Origin: Sphaerochaetaceae bacterium
GTDB taxonomy: Bacteria; Spirochaetota; Spirochaetia; Sphaerochaetales; Sphaerochaetaceae
Assembly (NCBI GenBank): GCA_028700425.1
Contig: JAQVSP010000003.1
Location: 1-51,065, forward strand
Length of the DNA stretch: 51,065 bases
Direction of reading: 5' to 3'
Shown: one piece after another, positions 15,705-23,878 of the stretch
Layout of the letters: the number at the start of each line of letters is the position of its first letter
Numbering within the stretch: the first letter of the stretch is position 1
The notes under the pieces: generated by a model
What the model was told of the DNA's origin: nothing
The model's database searches: none
What the model saw: the letters and a program-made list of their open reading frames with translations, nothing else
Made by a program: the position numbers and the translations under genes

Positions 15705-18700
15705 TCAGGTATTGAGTCTCTGCAGCTTCTCAAGCAGGAAGAGCGCCTTGTCCTTGAGGCTGACCATGCCTGTCTGTATGCGAAGCACGTTCGGACTTGC
15801 AGGATCAAGCTTGACCTTGCCCGATGAGGTCCTGATAAGCTCTAGAAGCCTTGACAGGGACAGCTTGCTCATCTTGCCAAAGACCAGGGTGGTTGTGCCC
15901 TGACGATCCTGGAGATGGCCAATCCTCAGGGCCTTGCACAGGACCTTGAGCTCTGCAATGTACAGAAGGCTTGAGACCTCGTCAGGAATTGGCCCGAAGC
16001 GGTCTACAAGGCTTGCCTTGAGAGACGAAAGCTCTACATCGCTGGTCACGCTGGCTATTCTCTTGTAGATCTCGAACTTGGTCGAGGGCTCGGATATGTA
16101 GAAATCCGGAATGAAGCCTGAGTAGTCCAGCTCGAAGTAGGTGTCCTCGGCTGTCTCCTCTGTCTTGTTCTGAAGCTTGTTGATCTCCTCATCCAGGAGC
16201 CTGATGTACATATCAAGGCCTACAGTGGACATATGCCCGCTTTGCTCACGGCCAAGCAGATTTCCAGCCCCCCTGAGCTCCATGTCCTTCATGGCGACCT
16301 TGAACCCAGACCCAAGCTCTGTATTCTCGCTTATGGTCTTCAGGCGCTTGACCGCAATCTCGGACAGGGCATGATCCTGCGGATAGAAAAGATAGGCGTA
16401 GGCTGTCCTGTCGCTTCGCCCCACCCTTCCTCTTAGCTGGTAGAGCTGGCTTACGCCATACATGTCAGCCCTGTCGATGATTATGGTGTTCACGTTGGAG
16501 ATGTCTATGCCGTTCTCGATTATCGTAGTGGCCACGAGGACGTTTATGCCTTCGTGTATGAAGCGTGTCATTGTGTCCTCAAGAACCTTTGGCTCCATCT
16601 GGCCATGGGCTGACTCGACTATGGCCTGTGGAACCCTGCGCTGAATGAAGGCCACTATGTCATCAAGATTCTCAATCCTGTTGTGCAGGTAGAATACCTG
16701 TCCTCCACGATCCAGCTCCATGCGTATGGCCTTCTCAACCTCATCCAGGCTGAATTCCTCAATCATGGTCTGTATGGGCTTTCTGGATATGGGAGCTGTA
16801 GTCAGCAGGCTCATGTCCCTTATCTTCAGCAGCGACATGTAAAGGGTTCTTGGAATCGGGGTTGCTGACAGGGACAGGCAGTCCACGTTGGTCTTGAGCT
16901 CCTTGATCCTCTCCTTGTCCTTGACTCCAAAGCGCTGCTCTTCATCCACGACCAAAAGCCCTAGGTCCTTGAACTTGATGTCCTTCTGTATGATCCTGTG
17001 GGTTCCAAAGAGGATGTCGATCTTGCCATCAAGCAGGTCCTTTATGGTCTTCTTCTGGTCCTTGGGGGCAATCATGCGGCTTAGCAGGCCTACATTTAGA
17101 GGAAAGCCCTCGCTTCTCTTGAGAAAGTTCTTGTAATGCTGCTCGGACAATATGGTCGTAGGGGCCAGGAAGGCCACCTGCTTGCCGCTTAGAACGGCCT
17201 TGAAGGCAGCCCTGAAGGCTATCTCGGTCTTGCCATAGCCGACATCTCCACAGACCAGGCGGTCCATGACCTGAGGCTTCTCCATGTCCTCCTTAATGTC
17301 CTGTATGCAGCTTATCTGGTCCTCTGTCTCCTGGAAGGGGAAGGCTGCCTCGAATCTGACCTGCCACTCATTGTCCTTCTCGAATGCGTAGCCCTTTGAG
17401 TTCTGGCGCCTTGCATATAGGCTGATGAGCTGGGCTGCCAGATCCTCGGCGCTCTTTCGAGCCTTGGCCTTCTTGTTCTCCCAGCCCTTGCCGCCTAGGG
17501 TGTCAAGCTTGGGAGCATTGCCGTTGCTGCCTATGTAGCGCTGGACGTAGTTGGCCTGCTCGATAGGAACGAACAGGGTCTCATCGTTGGCGTACTCGAT
17601 CTTGATGTAGTCGCGGCTTCGAAGCCGATCTATCTTTACAAAGCGCCCTATTCCATAGTTCACATGGACAATATAATCGCCAGGGTTAAGGTCGACAAAG
17701 GAATCAAGGGGACTTGACTGAGTATGCTGAAGAGTCTTGACAACCTGCTTTCGCCTTCCAAGGATCTCAAAGTCGCATATCAGCAGGAACCTGGACTGGG
17801 CTATGGCAAAGCCGCTTGATGGGCACTGGGCCATGTAGGTCAGCCTAGGATTTTCATAGTCCTTGAGTATCTGGCGTATTCGGTCCAGCTGTGGCTGGGA
17901 CGAGGAGCATACGCAGACTGTCCAGCCTTCATCAAGAAGATGCCCAAGCTCATCCTTGAACAAGGTCACATCGCCAAAATAGGACCTGGGCCCATCTATC
18001 TTGAAGCGATAAGCCTCCGCCTTCTCATCTACGATGTCGCGGACCAGCAGGCTGGCGCCAGCCTGCTCCACAAGATCGGTGAAGTCTATCAGCATGGTGC
18101 TTGGCAGGCTTGCATCCTTGTCCTCAAGGTAGGCCTTTCTGTAGGCGCTCTTGGCTTCAGCCTGCAGGCTCTTGAAGCTTGTGGACAGGCGCATGTCGCC
18201 TACAAAGATGAAGTAGTCATCCTTGCCAAGGTAATCGGTTATCATGGAAAGCCGGTCATCGCCCTCATCATTGACCAGGGCCACGTCATAGTGCCCTAGG
18301 GTCTTGATGGTGGCTTGGTTCAAGGGATCGAAGAGAGAGATGCTCTCTATGGTCTCCCAAGCTGTATGGATCCTTATAGGATAGTCCTCTCCCATGACAA
18401 AGATGTCGAACACCTCGCCCTTTGAGGAGAAATCCCCTTCAATGCTTACGCTTGAGGTGTTGAAGTAGCCAGACAAGGCAAGGCTCTGAGAAGCCTTCTG
18501 GGGATCGAAGGAGCCTCCCACCCTTAAATTCAAGGTGGCAGACTTTATGCCCGATGCCTGTGGCAGGCGGCCGCAGAAAGCCCTGAGGCTGGCAACCACA
18601 GCGGCTCTTGGATCGGTCTGCATGGCAGACAGGGCCTTGACCTGCTCATAGGTTCTCCTGGACTTCTCATACTGGGAATAGAAAGCCTGGCCATCGGTGG

Positions 18701-18923
18701 GCAGGTAGATGGCCCTTGAGCCTTCCTGCAGCATCATATCATCAAAGGCGAGCTTGGCTGTCTCCTCTGTCGGGCAGATCATCCATACCCTTGATCTTCT
18801 TGCCTCGGCTATGAGGTTGGCACAGCAAGACAGTGCAAAGCCATCAAGGCCCTGCACTTGAATTCTTTTATCAAGCACTCTGAGAATGCCGCTTTGCTTG
18901 AGATAAGCGTCTACGATCTTCAC
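15705..18923 (-). CDS. mfd: Transcription-repair coupling factor Mfd
   Basis: A 1072-residue DNA translocase that removes stalled RNA polymerase at lesions and recruits UvrA. Domains in order: UvrB-like module (about 1-360), RNA-polymerase-interaction domain (PGDYIVHVNYGIGRFVKIDRL...DETLFVPIEQANYVQRYIG, about 410-470), RecG-like translocase with Walker A GDVGYGKTEIAFRAAF, DEEQRFGVK, LSATPIPRTLYMSL and GRVGRSDRTAYAYLFY, then the C-terminal TRCF domain ending LQRLNT. The start is GTG 18923 or TTG 18926; neither has a Shine-Dalgarno, and TATGAT lies 8-11 bases upstream, so this may also be a leaderless mRNA. Slightly shorter than E. coli Mfd (1148). Its last bases are duplicated at 14797-14858. 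Confidence 0.96.
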   Translation of the reverse strand: MKIVDAYLKQSGILRVLDKRIQVQGLDGFALSCCANLIAEARRSRVWMICPTEETAKLAFDDMMLQEGSRAIYLPTDGQAFYSQYEKSRRTYEQVKALSAMQTDPRAAVVASLRAFCGRLPQASGIKSATLNLRVGGSFDPQKASQSLALSGYFNTSSVSIEGDFSSKGEVFDIFVMGEDYPIRIHTAWETIESISLFDPLNQATIKTLGHYDVALVNDEGDDRLSMITDYLGKDDYFIFVGDMRLSTSFKSLQAEAKSAYRKAYLEDKDASLPSTMLIDFTDLVEQAGASLLVRDIVDEKAEAYRFKIDGPRSYFGDVTLFKDELGHLLDEGWTVCVCSSSQPQLDRIRQILKDYENPRLTYMAQCPSSGFAIAQSRFLLICDFEILGRRKQVVKTLQHTQSSPLDSFVDLNPGDYIVHVNYGIGRFVKIDRLRSRDYIKIEYANDETLFVPIEQANYVQRYIGSNGNAPKLDTLGGKGWENKKAKARKSAEDLAAQLISLYARRQNSKGYAFEKDNEWQVRFEAAFPFQETEDQISCIQDIKEDMEKPQVMDRLVCGDVGYGKTEIAFRAAFKAVLSGKQVAFLAPTTILSEQHYKNFLKRSEGFPLNVGLLSRMIAPKDQKKTIKDLLDGKIDILFGTHRIIQKDIKFKDLGLLVVDEEQRFGVKDKERIKELKTNVDCLSLSATPIPRTLYMSLLKIRDMSLLTTAPISRKPIQTMIEEFSLDEVEKAIRMELDRGGQVFYLHNRIENLDDIVAFIQRRVPQAIVESAHGQMEPKVLEDTMTRFIHEGINVLVATTIIENGIDISNVNTIIIDRADMYGVSQLYQLRGRVGRSDRTAYAYLFYPQDHALSEIAVKRLKTISENTELGSGFKVAMKDMELRGAGNLLGREQSGHMSTVGLDMYIRLLDEEINKLQNKTEETAEDTYFELDYSGFIPDFYISEPSTKFEIYKRIASVTSDVELSSLKASLVDRFGPIPDEVSSLLYIAELKVLCKALRIGHLQDRQGTTTLVFGKMSKLSLSRLLELIRTSSGKVKLDPASPNVLRIQTGMVSLKDKALFLLEKLQRLNT

Positions 18924-18953
18924 CAAGGCAGGCTATCATAAAAGAGCTTTCTG

Positions 18954-18982
18954 TTGCAATAAACATCCAGGATGATTATCAT
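18954..18982 (+). promoter_or_regulatory. Leaderless promoter of the IMPase-family gene
   Basis: TTGCAA (18954-18959), 17-base spacer, TATCAT (18977-18982), then 7 bases to ATG 18990. The upstream in-frame ATG at 18972 lies within the promoter spacer and would not be transcribed from it. Confidence 0.6.
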
Positions 18983-18989
18983 CAAAGCC

Positions 18990-19772
18990 ATGAAAGAACT
19001 AGATAAGCTTCAGGACTTGATGATAAAGGCAGGCAATGCAGCCCGAGAGAACCAGAAAGGGATAAAGAGCGACTACAAGAGCGATGGAAGCCCAGTTACG
19101 CAAAGCGATCTTATGATAACCAGGCTCGTGCTTGACTATCTAGGCACAAGCTTCAGCGACTGCAATATTGTTAGCGAGGAAGAGGATCATAACACCATGC
19201 ACAAGGACGCTGAGTACACCTTTGTGCTGGATCCTCTTGACGGAACTGACGTCTATTCCCAGGGCCTGCCCAGCTGGACTCTAGCACTTGGCATTCTTGA
19301 CAGGAACCTAAGGCCTTGCGGAGCAATGATCTACGCTCCACGCTTCGGTGTGGGCGAGGAAAGCCTTCTTATGAGAAGCGACCCTGACTGGGATGAAGTC
19401 CTGATCAATGGCAAAAGGCTTGTCGTAGAGCCTAAGCACGACATGCGCCAGCTTACCATCGGCAGCCATTGCTTCAGGCTGCTGGACCTGTCAGCCTACC
19501 ATGGCAAGATGAGGATATTCGGCTCAGCCATACTTCAGCTGGTCTGTCCGCTGATCTTCTTCAGGATAGCAGGAGCCATAGACGACAGTGTCTATCCCTG
19601 GGATATGTGCGCCAGCTGGGCTCTGCTGGAGAAATGCGGGTACCACATATACAACAAGGACAAGACACTCTTCAGCTTCACCCCAGAAAGCCTGTTTGGG
19701 CGCAGGAAGCTGGGCACGATCATAGCATGCCATCCAGATCAGCTGGCTTCTATTTCGTCCCTGATATTGTAG
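18990..19772 (+). CDS. Inositol monophosphatase-family phosphatase
   Basis: A 260-residue Mg2+/Li+-sensitive phosphatase-fold protein. Metal-site motifs are visible: SEEED near residues 67-71, DPLDGTD near 88-94 (the family signature), and the C-terminal YPWDMCASWALLEKCGY (WDxAAG-like, here WDMCAS). Substrates could be inositol phosphate, PAP (CysQ-like) or a sugar phosphate; sequence does not decide. The WDMCAS variation of the usual WDxAA is mild. ATG 18990 is chosen because a promoter ends 7 bases before it. It is divergent from mfd and its 3' end overlaps convergent nrdR by 23 bases. Confidence 0.85.
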   Translation: MKELDKLQDLMIKAGNAARENQKGIKSDYKSDGSPVTQSDLMITRLVLDYLGTSFSDCNIVSEEEDHNTMHKDAEYTFVLDPLDGTDVYSQGLPSWTLALGILDRNLRPCGAMIYAPRFGVGEESLLMRSDPDWDEVLINGKRLVVEPKHDMRQLTIGSHCFRLLDLSAYHGKMRIFGSAILQLVCPLIFFRIAGAIDDSVYPWDMCASWALLEKCGYHIYNKDKTLFSFTPESLFGRRKLGTIIACHPDQLASISSLIL

Positions 19773-20223
19773 TCTCCAGGCTCTGGATCTCGCTTACGAA
19801 CTGGGAAACATCGGCAAAGGCCTTGTAGACAGAGGCGAAGCGCACATAGGCCACGCGGTCTATGTTGTACAGAAGCTTCAGAACCTCATCGCCTATGGCT
19901 GAGGATTCAATGATCCTGTCAGCTCCAACCCTGTTGTCTATCTCCACTTGCAAGGTGTTCAGCAGATTGTCTATCTGTTCGGGAGATATGTTGCGCTTCT
20001 GGGCAGCTGAGTCTATGCCGCGCCGAACCTTGTCTATGTTGAAATCCTCATAGCTGCCGTCTTTCTTGTGAACCACTATGTGCCTTCTCTCTATGGTCTC
20101 ATAGCTTGTGAACCTATAGCCGCAAGCATTGCATACACGCCTTCTTCTGACGGCTGTGCCAGCGCTGTTGGACCTTGAATCGATGACCTTGTCATCATCT
20201 GAAGAGCAATTTGGGCATTTCAT
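19750..20223 (-). CDS. nrdR: Transcriptional repressor NrdR
   Basis: A 157-residue repressor of ribonucleotide reductase genes. The zinc ribbon is MKCPNC...VCNACGYRF with Cys at 3, 6, 31 and 34; DSRSNSAGTAVRRRRVC is the family signature. An ATP-cone follows (IVVHKKDGSYEDFNIDKVRRGIDSAAQKR), and the C-terminus VAYVRFASVYKAFADVSQF is typical. Length matches the family (about 150). The longer open frame to 20301 is upstream of the promoter. ATG 20223 starts 6 bases after the -10, so the mRNA looks leaderless. It overlaps the convergent IMPase gene. Confidence 0.96.
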   Translation of the reverse strand: MKCPNCSSDDDKVIDSRSNSAGTAVRRRRVCNACGYRFTSYETIERRHIVVHKKDGSYEDFNIDKVRRGIDSAAQKRNISPEQIDNLLNTLQVEIDNRVGADRIIESSAIGDEVLKLLYNIDRVAYVRFASVYKAFADVSQFVSEIQSLETTISGTK

Positions 20224-20229
20224 GTACCT

Positions 20230-20258
20230 ATAATAACATTCAAATGTGTTTACTTCAA
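20230..20258 (-). promoter_or_regulatory. Leaderless promoter of nrdR
   Basis: On the minus strand: TTGAAG (20258-20253), 17-base spacer, TATTAT (20235-20230) with TGT extended -10, then 6 bases (AGGTAC) to ATG 20223. The AGG falls inside the predicted pre-transcript region and cannot act as a ribosome-binding site if the start is at the ATG. Confidence 0.65.
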
Positions 20259-20317
20259 GAATAGTGCCCTTGCCAAGCAAAAAAGCAGCTTGGCTGTGCA
20301 TCAGGCAAGGCCTTGTA

Positions 20318-20347
20318 TTGATTGGAAGGGCAAAAAGCTACTACAAT
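20318..20347 (+). promoter_or_regulatory. Promoter of the ACT-protein operon
   Basis: TTGATT (20318-20323), 18-base spacer, TACAAT (20342-20347). The short leader carries GAGAGG (20353-20358) 8 bases before ATG 20367, a conventional site unlike its leaderless neighbours. Confidence 0.5.
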
Positions 20348-20366
20348 ACCCCGAGAGGTTATCATA

Positions 20367-21002
20367 ATGACAGGCTCTGTTAGTGATTTAGTCAGAAAGA
20401 GCATAGACTCAAGCCCAAGTCTTAAGGAACTCCTTGCCAAGGGCCTTCTGAGCCTATCAAGCTATGCAATCCACATTCAGCCGGAGATTGAGCATGCAGC
20501 GGGCAAGAGCGTTCGCAGCGCTGCAATCATCATGGCCCTTAGAAGATACGCAGAGGATCTCAGGCTTGAGAGCAGAAGCTTCTCAAAGCCCGGCCTTACC
20601 TTCAAGATCAACATGGCCACTGACATCAACTCAATCAACTTCAGGACAAATGGCTTCACCCAGCCCCTTCGCGGAATCAAGAGCGGCTTTCTGAATGTTA
20701 TCATAGGCACACAGGAAGCCTGCATAATCTACTCAGCCGAGAACCATGAGTTCATAAAAGCCCTGATCGAGCCTTCACAGATCCTTTCATTCAACAAGGA
20801 CCTGGTTGCCCTGTCCTTGATCTTCAACGGCGGATTCGACCAGACGCCTGGAATAATATATGAGTCAGCAAGGCAGCTTGCCTGGGCCGACATCAATGTC
20901 ATTGAGATTATAAGCACAAAGACTGAGCTTACCTTTGTCATCAAGCGAACAGACAGCCTGAAGACATATGAGATCCTTCAGTCCTTCAAGCCGGGGTTAT
21001 GA
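20367..21002 (+). CDS. ACT-domain-like protein, function unknown
   Basis: A 211-residue cytoplasmic protein. The N-terminal about 65 residues (VRKSIDSSPSLKELLAKGLLSLSSYAIHIQPEIEHAAGKSVRSAAIIMALRRYAEDL) look like a winged/helical module seen in spirochaete ACT-domain proteins. The rest alternates strands and helices as in paired ACT modules (GIIYESARQLAWADINVIEIISTKTELTFVIKRTD), the regulatory fold that binds amino acids or similar ligands. No catalytic motif is seen. The stop overlaps the start of the transporter gene by 4 bases, suggesting a ligand sensor linked to that operon, but this is inference. The start is set by GAGAGG before ATG 20367. Confidence 0.65.
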   Translation: MTGSVSDLVRKSIDSSPSLKELLAKGLLSLSSYAIHIQPEIEHAAGKSVRSAAIIMALRRYAEDLRLESRSFSKPGLTFKINMATDINSINFRTNGFTQPLRGIKSGFLNVIIGTQEACIIYSAENHEFIKALIEPSQILSFNKDLVALSLIFNGGFDQTPGIIYESARQLAWADINVIEIISTKTELTFVIKRTDSLKTYEILQSFKPGL

Positions 21003-21700
21003 TGAACGAAATATACTGGTTAATTATGATGGTGGCAAACTTTGCCCTGATTCTGCTTGCTTTCAGGCTATGGGGCAAGGCTGGAATGCTGACCTGGTGC
21101 GCCATGGCCGTGATTGTTGCCAACATGCAGGTGACAAAGACCGTGATGCTTTTTGGAATTGAGGCCACGCTGGGCAATATAGTCTATGGCACGTGCTTTC
21201 TTGCAACCGACATACTCTCTGAGTTCTACAGCAAGAAGGAAGCCGACAAGGCTGTCCACATAGGCTTCTTCTCCCTTATTGCCATGACAGTCCTCATGCA
21301 GCTTGCCCTGCTCTTCAAGCCTGCATCCTCCGACTACGGCTCCGCTGCCCTCAACAGCATATTCTCCATAATGCCAAGGATCACCATAGGCTCCCTTACA
21401 GCCTATATAGTCAGCAACCTGCTGGACATCGAGCTTTATTTCATGTTCATGAGAAAGTTTCCCAAGCAGCTCTGGCTTCGCAACAACCTGTCCACAATGA
21501 CAGCCCAGGCCCTGGATACAGTGATGTTCACCCTCATATCCTTCTATGGCGTCTACGAAAACGATGTACTTTGGCGCATAATGCTCTCCACATATCTGCT
21601 GAAGTTCATCGTCGCTGCCTGCGACACTCCATTCCTGTATCTTGCAAGGAAGATGACAAAAAAGGGTATTATTGGAGACCTTAAGGTCGAAAAGCGATGA
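20999..21700 (+). CDS. Queuosine precursor transporter, YhhQ/VUT family
   Basis: A 233-residue inner-membrane protein with about six hydrophobic segments. Family blocks are clear: ATLGNIVYGTCFLATDILSEFYSKKEADKAVHIGFF, then SNLLDIELYFMFMRKFPKQLWLRNNLSTMTAQALDTVMFTLISFYGV (the LDxxLF...WLRNN.ST...Q..DT region of YhhQ). The family imports queuosine precursors (preQ0/preQ1) for tRNA modification. ATG 20999 overlaps the upstream stop (ATGA); ATG 21002 is an equal alternative. The 3' end overlaps the next gene by 4 bases. Confidence 0.88.
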   Translation: MMNEIYWLIMMVANFALILLAFRLWGKAGMLTWCAMAVIVANMQVTKTVMLFGIEATLGNIVYGTCFLATDILSEFYSKKEADKAVHIGFFSLIAMTVLMQLALLFKPASSDYGSAALNSIFSIMPRITIGSLTAYIVSNLLDIELYFMFMRKFPKQLWLRNNLSTMTAQALDTVMFTLISFYGVYENDVLWRIMLSTYLLKFIVAACDTPFLYLARKMTKKGIIGDLKVEKR

Positions 21701-22194
21701 AAGAGCATGATGGGCTTGTCTTCGAGACAGTGAGGCCAGAGGATATTGAGGAGCTTGCCAGAATAATGGCAAGGGCCTTCGACGCTGACTCGATGATGCA
21801 CCTAGGGCGGCCTGGCGGGCCTCCCGGATACAGCGATGGAAGCTTTCTTCGCAGATACGCGCTCTCTCCAAGAAGCACATCCTACAGGATACTGAAGGAT
21901 TCCAGGACCGCAGGCTGCATCATACTGTGGATAAACAGCGCCACAAGAGTGCATTTTCTCGGATGCATATTCATCGATCCAGAATTGCAGGGCCTAGGAC
22001 TTGGGACCAAGGCCTGGAGCTTTGTGAAAAGCGAATACCCTGATGCTCTGGCCTGGAGAACAGAAACCCCTGCATTCTCCCATCGCAACCATTGCTTCTA
22101 TGTCAACAAGCTAGGCTTTCACATAGTGCATATCAACAGCCCCAGGGATGCAGACAATGCGATGTTCCAGCTTGAGAAGAGAAGAGAAAGCTAG
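21697..22194 (+). CDS. GNAT-family N-acetyltransferase
   Basis: A 165-residue GNAT enzyme. FETVRPEDIEELARIMARAF is the usual first strand-helix, FLGCIFIDPELQGLGLGTKAWSFVKSEYP contains the acetyl-CoA-binding QGLGLG loop, and AFSHRNHCFYVNKLGFHIV is the final N..FY.K.GF motif. Substrate unknown. It begins in an ATGA overlap with the transporter gene, so it belongs to the same operon. Its stop and the stop of convergent dgt share CTAG (22191-22194). Confidence 0.85.
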   Translation: MKEHDGLVFETVRPEDIEELARIMARAFDADSMMHLGRPGGPPGYSDGSFLRRYALSPRSTSYRILKDSRTAGCIILWINSATRVHFLGCIFIDPELQGLGLGTKAWSFVKSEYPDALAWRTETPAFSHRNHCFYVNKLGFHIVHINSPRDADNAMFQLEKRRES

Positions 22195-23327
22195 TCGAAG
22201 AGCTTGCCGCTTCTGAAGCCCTCAAGGGCCTCATTGAGGTGCTCAGGCTTGAGGATCTCGTTTGCACAGTCCAGGCAGAAGTTGTCGGTCATGCCGCTGA
22301 CATAGTCGAATATCATCTGCTTCAGGCTCTCGCCTCTGGCCTCATAGCTGGCCTTTTTCTCTATCATATGGCTGTAGAAGCTTGCTGCAAGCATGTTCTT
22401 TTCGCCTTCATAGCCTTCCTTCTGGGTGCCAAAGCGATCATACAGGCCTTCAATATAGCCAACGACAAGCCTTATCAGGCGGTTGAAGTAGCCCATGTAG
22501 CTGCTTAGCAGCGTACTGTGATAGATCCTTCGGTAGTTGAAGTCCTTCATGTCGTGAACGGCCTCAAAGACAGGCTCAGAGAAGCTTATCCCCTTCTCCG
22601 GGCTTGAGTGGTCTATTATGTCGTACACCAAGGTGTTTATGATCTCGCCGTTGGTCGATCCCAGGACCTTCCTTATTTCTGGGCTCAGGTCGCCTCTGTC
22701 AATGAGGTTCAGCCTGACAGCGTCCTCGAAGTCTCGCCCAAGGTAGGCAATCTGGTCAGAGAAGCGCACAACGCAGCCCTCCCAGGTAGAAGGCAGCTCC
22801 TTCTTCCTGGATCCGAGCACGCTTAGGTCCTTGAAGCCCTCCTGAGGCCTGATGGACTGTATGAAATGCTCGCCGCAATGGCAGACGATTCCATCCCGCA
22901 CTGCATAGGTCAGGTTCAGCGGATAGAGGCATTGCACAACCCTCAGGGAGTTGGCCTCGTGCTCAAAGCCGCTAAGGCCCTCCTCCTTCATCATGGCATC
23001 GATGATGTGCTCACCTGTATGCCCAAAGGGCGTATGGCCAAGGTCATGGCCCATTCCTATTGCCCAGGCCAGCTCGTTGTCCAGCCCAAGGCCTCGGCAT
23101 ATGGCGCTGGCTATGGAGGCCACATGGAGGCTGTGCTCTATTCGGGTGCAGATGTGATCATTGGAGGGAGCAAAGAATACCTGCGTCTTATGCTTGAGCC
23201 TTCTGAAGGCTGAGCAATGGATTATGGCTGTTGTGTCACGATAATAGCTTCCCCTGATGTCCTCAGTGCGCTCCTTGAGCCGCGACTGGAGCATATTCAT
23301 TGGAAGGTAGTTCTCAAACTTTGTCAT
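22191..23327 (-). CDS. dgt: Deoxyguanosinetriphosphate triphosphohydrolase-like protein
   Basis: A 378-residue HD-domain dNTPase that hydrolyses dNTPs to nucleoside and triphosphate. The HD metal motifs are CTRIEHSLHVASIA (His), GMGHDLGHTPFGHTGE (HD) and later FSDQIAYLGRDFEDA (Asp). The N-terminal RGSYYRDTTAIIHCSAFRRLKHKTQVF is the diagnostic dGTPase block. The C-terminal Cys-containing part is normal. ATG 23327 follows TAAAAT by 6 bases with no Shine-Dalgarno, so it looks leaderless. Divergent from aroK. Confidence 0.92.
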   Translation of the reverse strand: MTKFENYLPMNMLQSRLKERTEDIRGSYYRDTTAIIHCSAFRRLKHKTQVFFAPSNDHICTRIEHSLHVASIASAICRGLGLDNELAWAIGMGHDLGHTPFGHTGEHIIDAMMKEEGLSGFEHEANSLRVVQCLYPLNLTYAVRDGIVCHCGEHFIQSIRPQEGFKDLSVLGSRKKELPSTWEGCVVRFSDQIAYLGRDFEDAVRLNLIDRGDLSPEIRKVLGSTNGEIINTLVYDIIDHSSPEKGISFSEPVFEAVHDMKDFNYRRIYHSTLLSSYMGYFNRLIRLVVGYIEGLYDRFGTQKEGYEGEKNMLAASFYSHMIEKKASYEARGESLKQMIFDYVSGMTDNFCLDCANEILKPEHLNEALEGFRSGKLFD

Positions 23328-23333
23328 AGCAGC

Positions 23334-23342
23334 ATTTTAGCA
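23334..23342 (-). promoter_or_regulatory. Extended -10, leaderless promoter of dgt
   Basis: On the minus strand: TGC-TAAAAT (23342-23334), then 6 bases to ATG 23327. No good -35 is visible at 17 bases; the extended -10 may compensate. Confidence 0.5.
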
Positions 23343-23362
23343 TAGGTTTTTGTTTTATGATA

Positions 23363-23371
23363 TGCTATAAT
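23363..23371 (+). promoter_or_regulatory. Extended -10 promoter of the aroK operon
   Basis: TGC-TATAAT (23363-23371), a perfect extended -10. The leader is about 12 bases and contains GAGGTG just before ATG 23390. It lies back-to-back with the dgt promoter, the -10 boxes being 26 bases apart. Confidence 0.6.
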
Positions 23372-23389
23372 GCTTCCTCTGAGGTGATT

Positions 23390-23878
23390 ATGATAATTCT
23401 TTGCGGCCTTAAGGGCTGCGGAAAAACAACATTAGGATCTGCTGCAGCATCGCATTTAGGCTTGAGCTTCATCGACCTGGATGCCCTTCTTGGGCAGAAT
23501 CCCAGGGATCTCTACAGACAGAGCCCTCAGCTTTTTGCCCAGGCCGAATATAAGGCCCTTTTGTCCATTGACCTAGAAAGGGATGGAATGCTCGCCCTTG
23601 GCGGCGGGACCCTGGAAAACGATAGCTGCAGGACCTATCTCAAGGGCCGAAAGACGATTTACCTGATGCAGGATGAGGACGTGCTTTTTGAGAGAATGAG
23701 AAGCACAGGCTGGCCAGCCTGGCTTGAGGGTGAAGCGGACAAGAGGCTTGCCTACCACAAGGTCTATGAAAAAAGAAACAAGACCTGTTTATCTTTTTGC
23801 CAGTATAGGCTAAAATTGAACGATTGCACGGATAGGGACCTTCAAGGCCTTGTCCGCTTGATTGGAGGAATCATTTGA
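23390..23878 (+). CDS. aroK: Shikimate kinase
   Basis: A 162-residue P-loop kinase that phosphorylates shikimate at the 3-OH. Walker A is GLKGCGKTTLG near residues 7-17 and the shikimate-binding FIDLDALL follows at about 31-38; LALGGGTLEND is the GGG motif. The lid segment reads RSTGWPAWLEG instead of the common R..RPLL, as in some short anaerobe-type shikimate kinases. The start is ATG 23390 with GAGGTG upstream. The stop overlaps the aroC TTG start, so the two are coupled. Confidence 0.88.
   Translation: MIILCGLKGCGKTTLGSAAASHLGLSFIDLDALLGQNPRDLYRQSPQLFAQAEYKALLSIDLERDGMLALGGGTLENDSCRTYLKGRKTIYLMQDEDVLFERMRSTGWPAWLEGEADKRLAYHKVYEKRNKTCLSFCQYRLKLNDCTDRDLQGLVRLIGGII

Larger units (their letters stand above)
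14797..15751. mobile_element. Putative small inserted element flanked by mfd-end repeats
   Basis: Two 62-bp direct repeats of the mfd 3' end (14797-14858 and 15690-15751) enclose an AT-rich stretch holding only a toxin-antitoxin pair and short repeats. There is no integrase or transposase inside, so it would be a non-autonomous or remnant element. The arrangement, an intact gene end on one side and a diverged copy on the other, is what site-specific integration into a gene's 3' end leaves behind. Exchange with a relative's mfd locus is an alternative. Confidence 0.5.
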
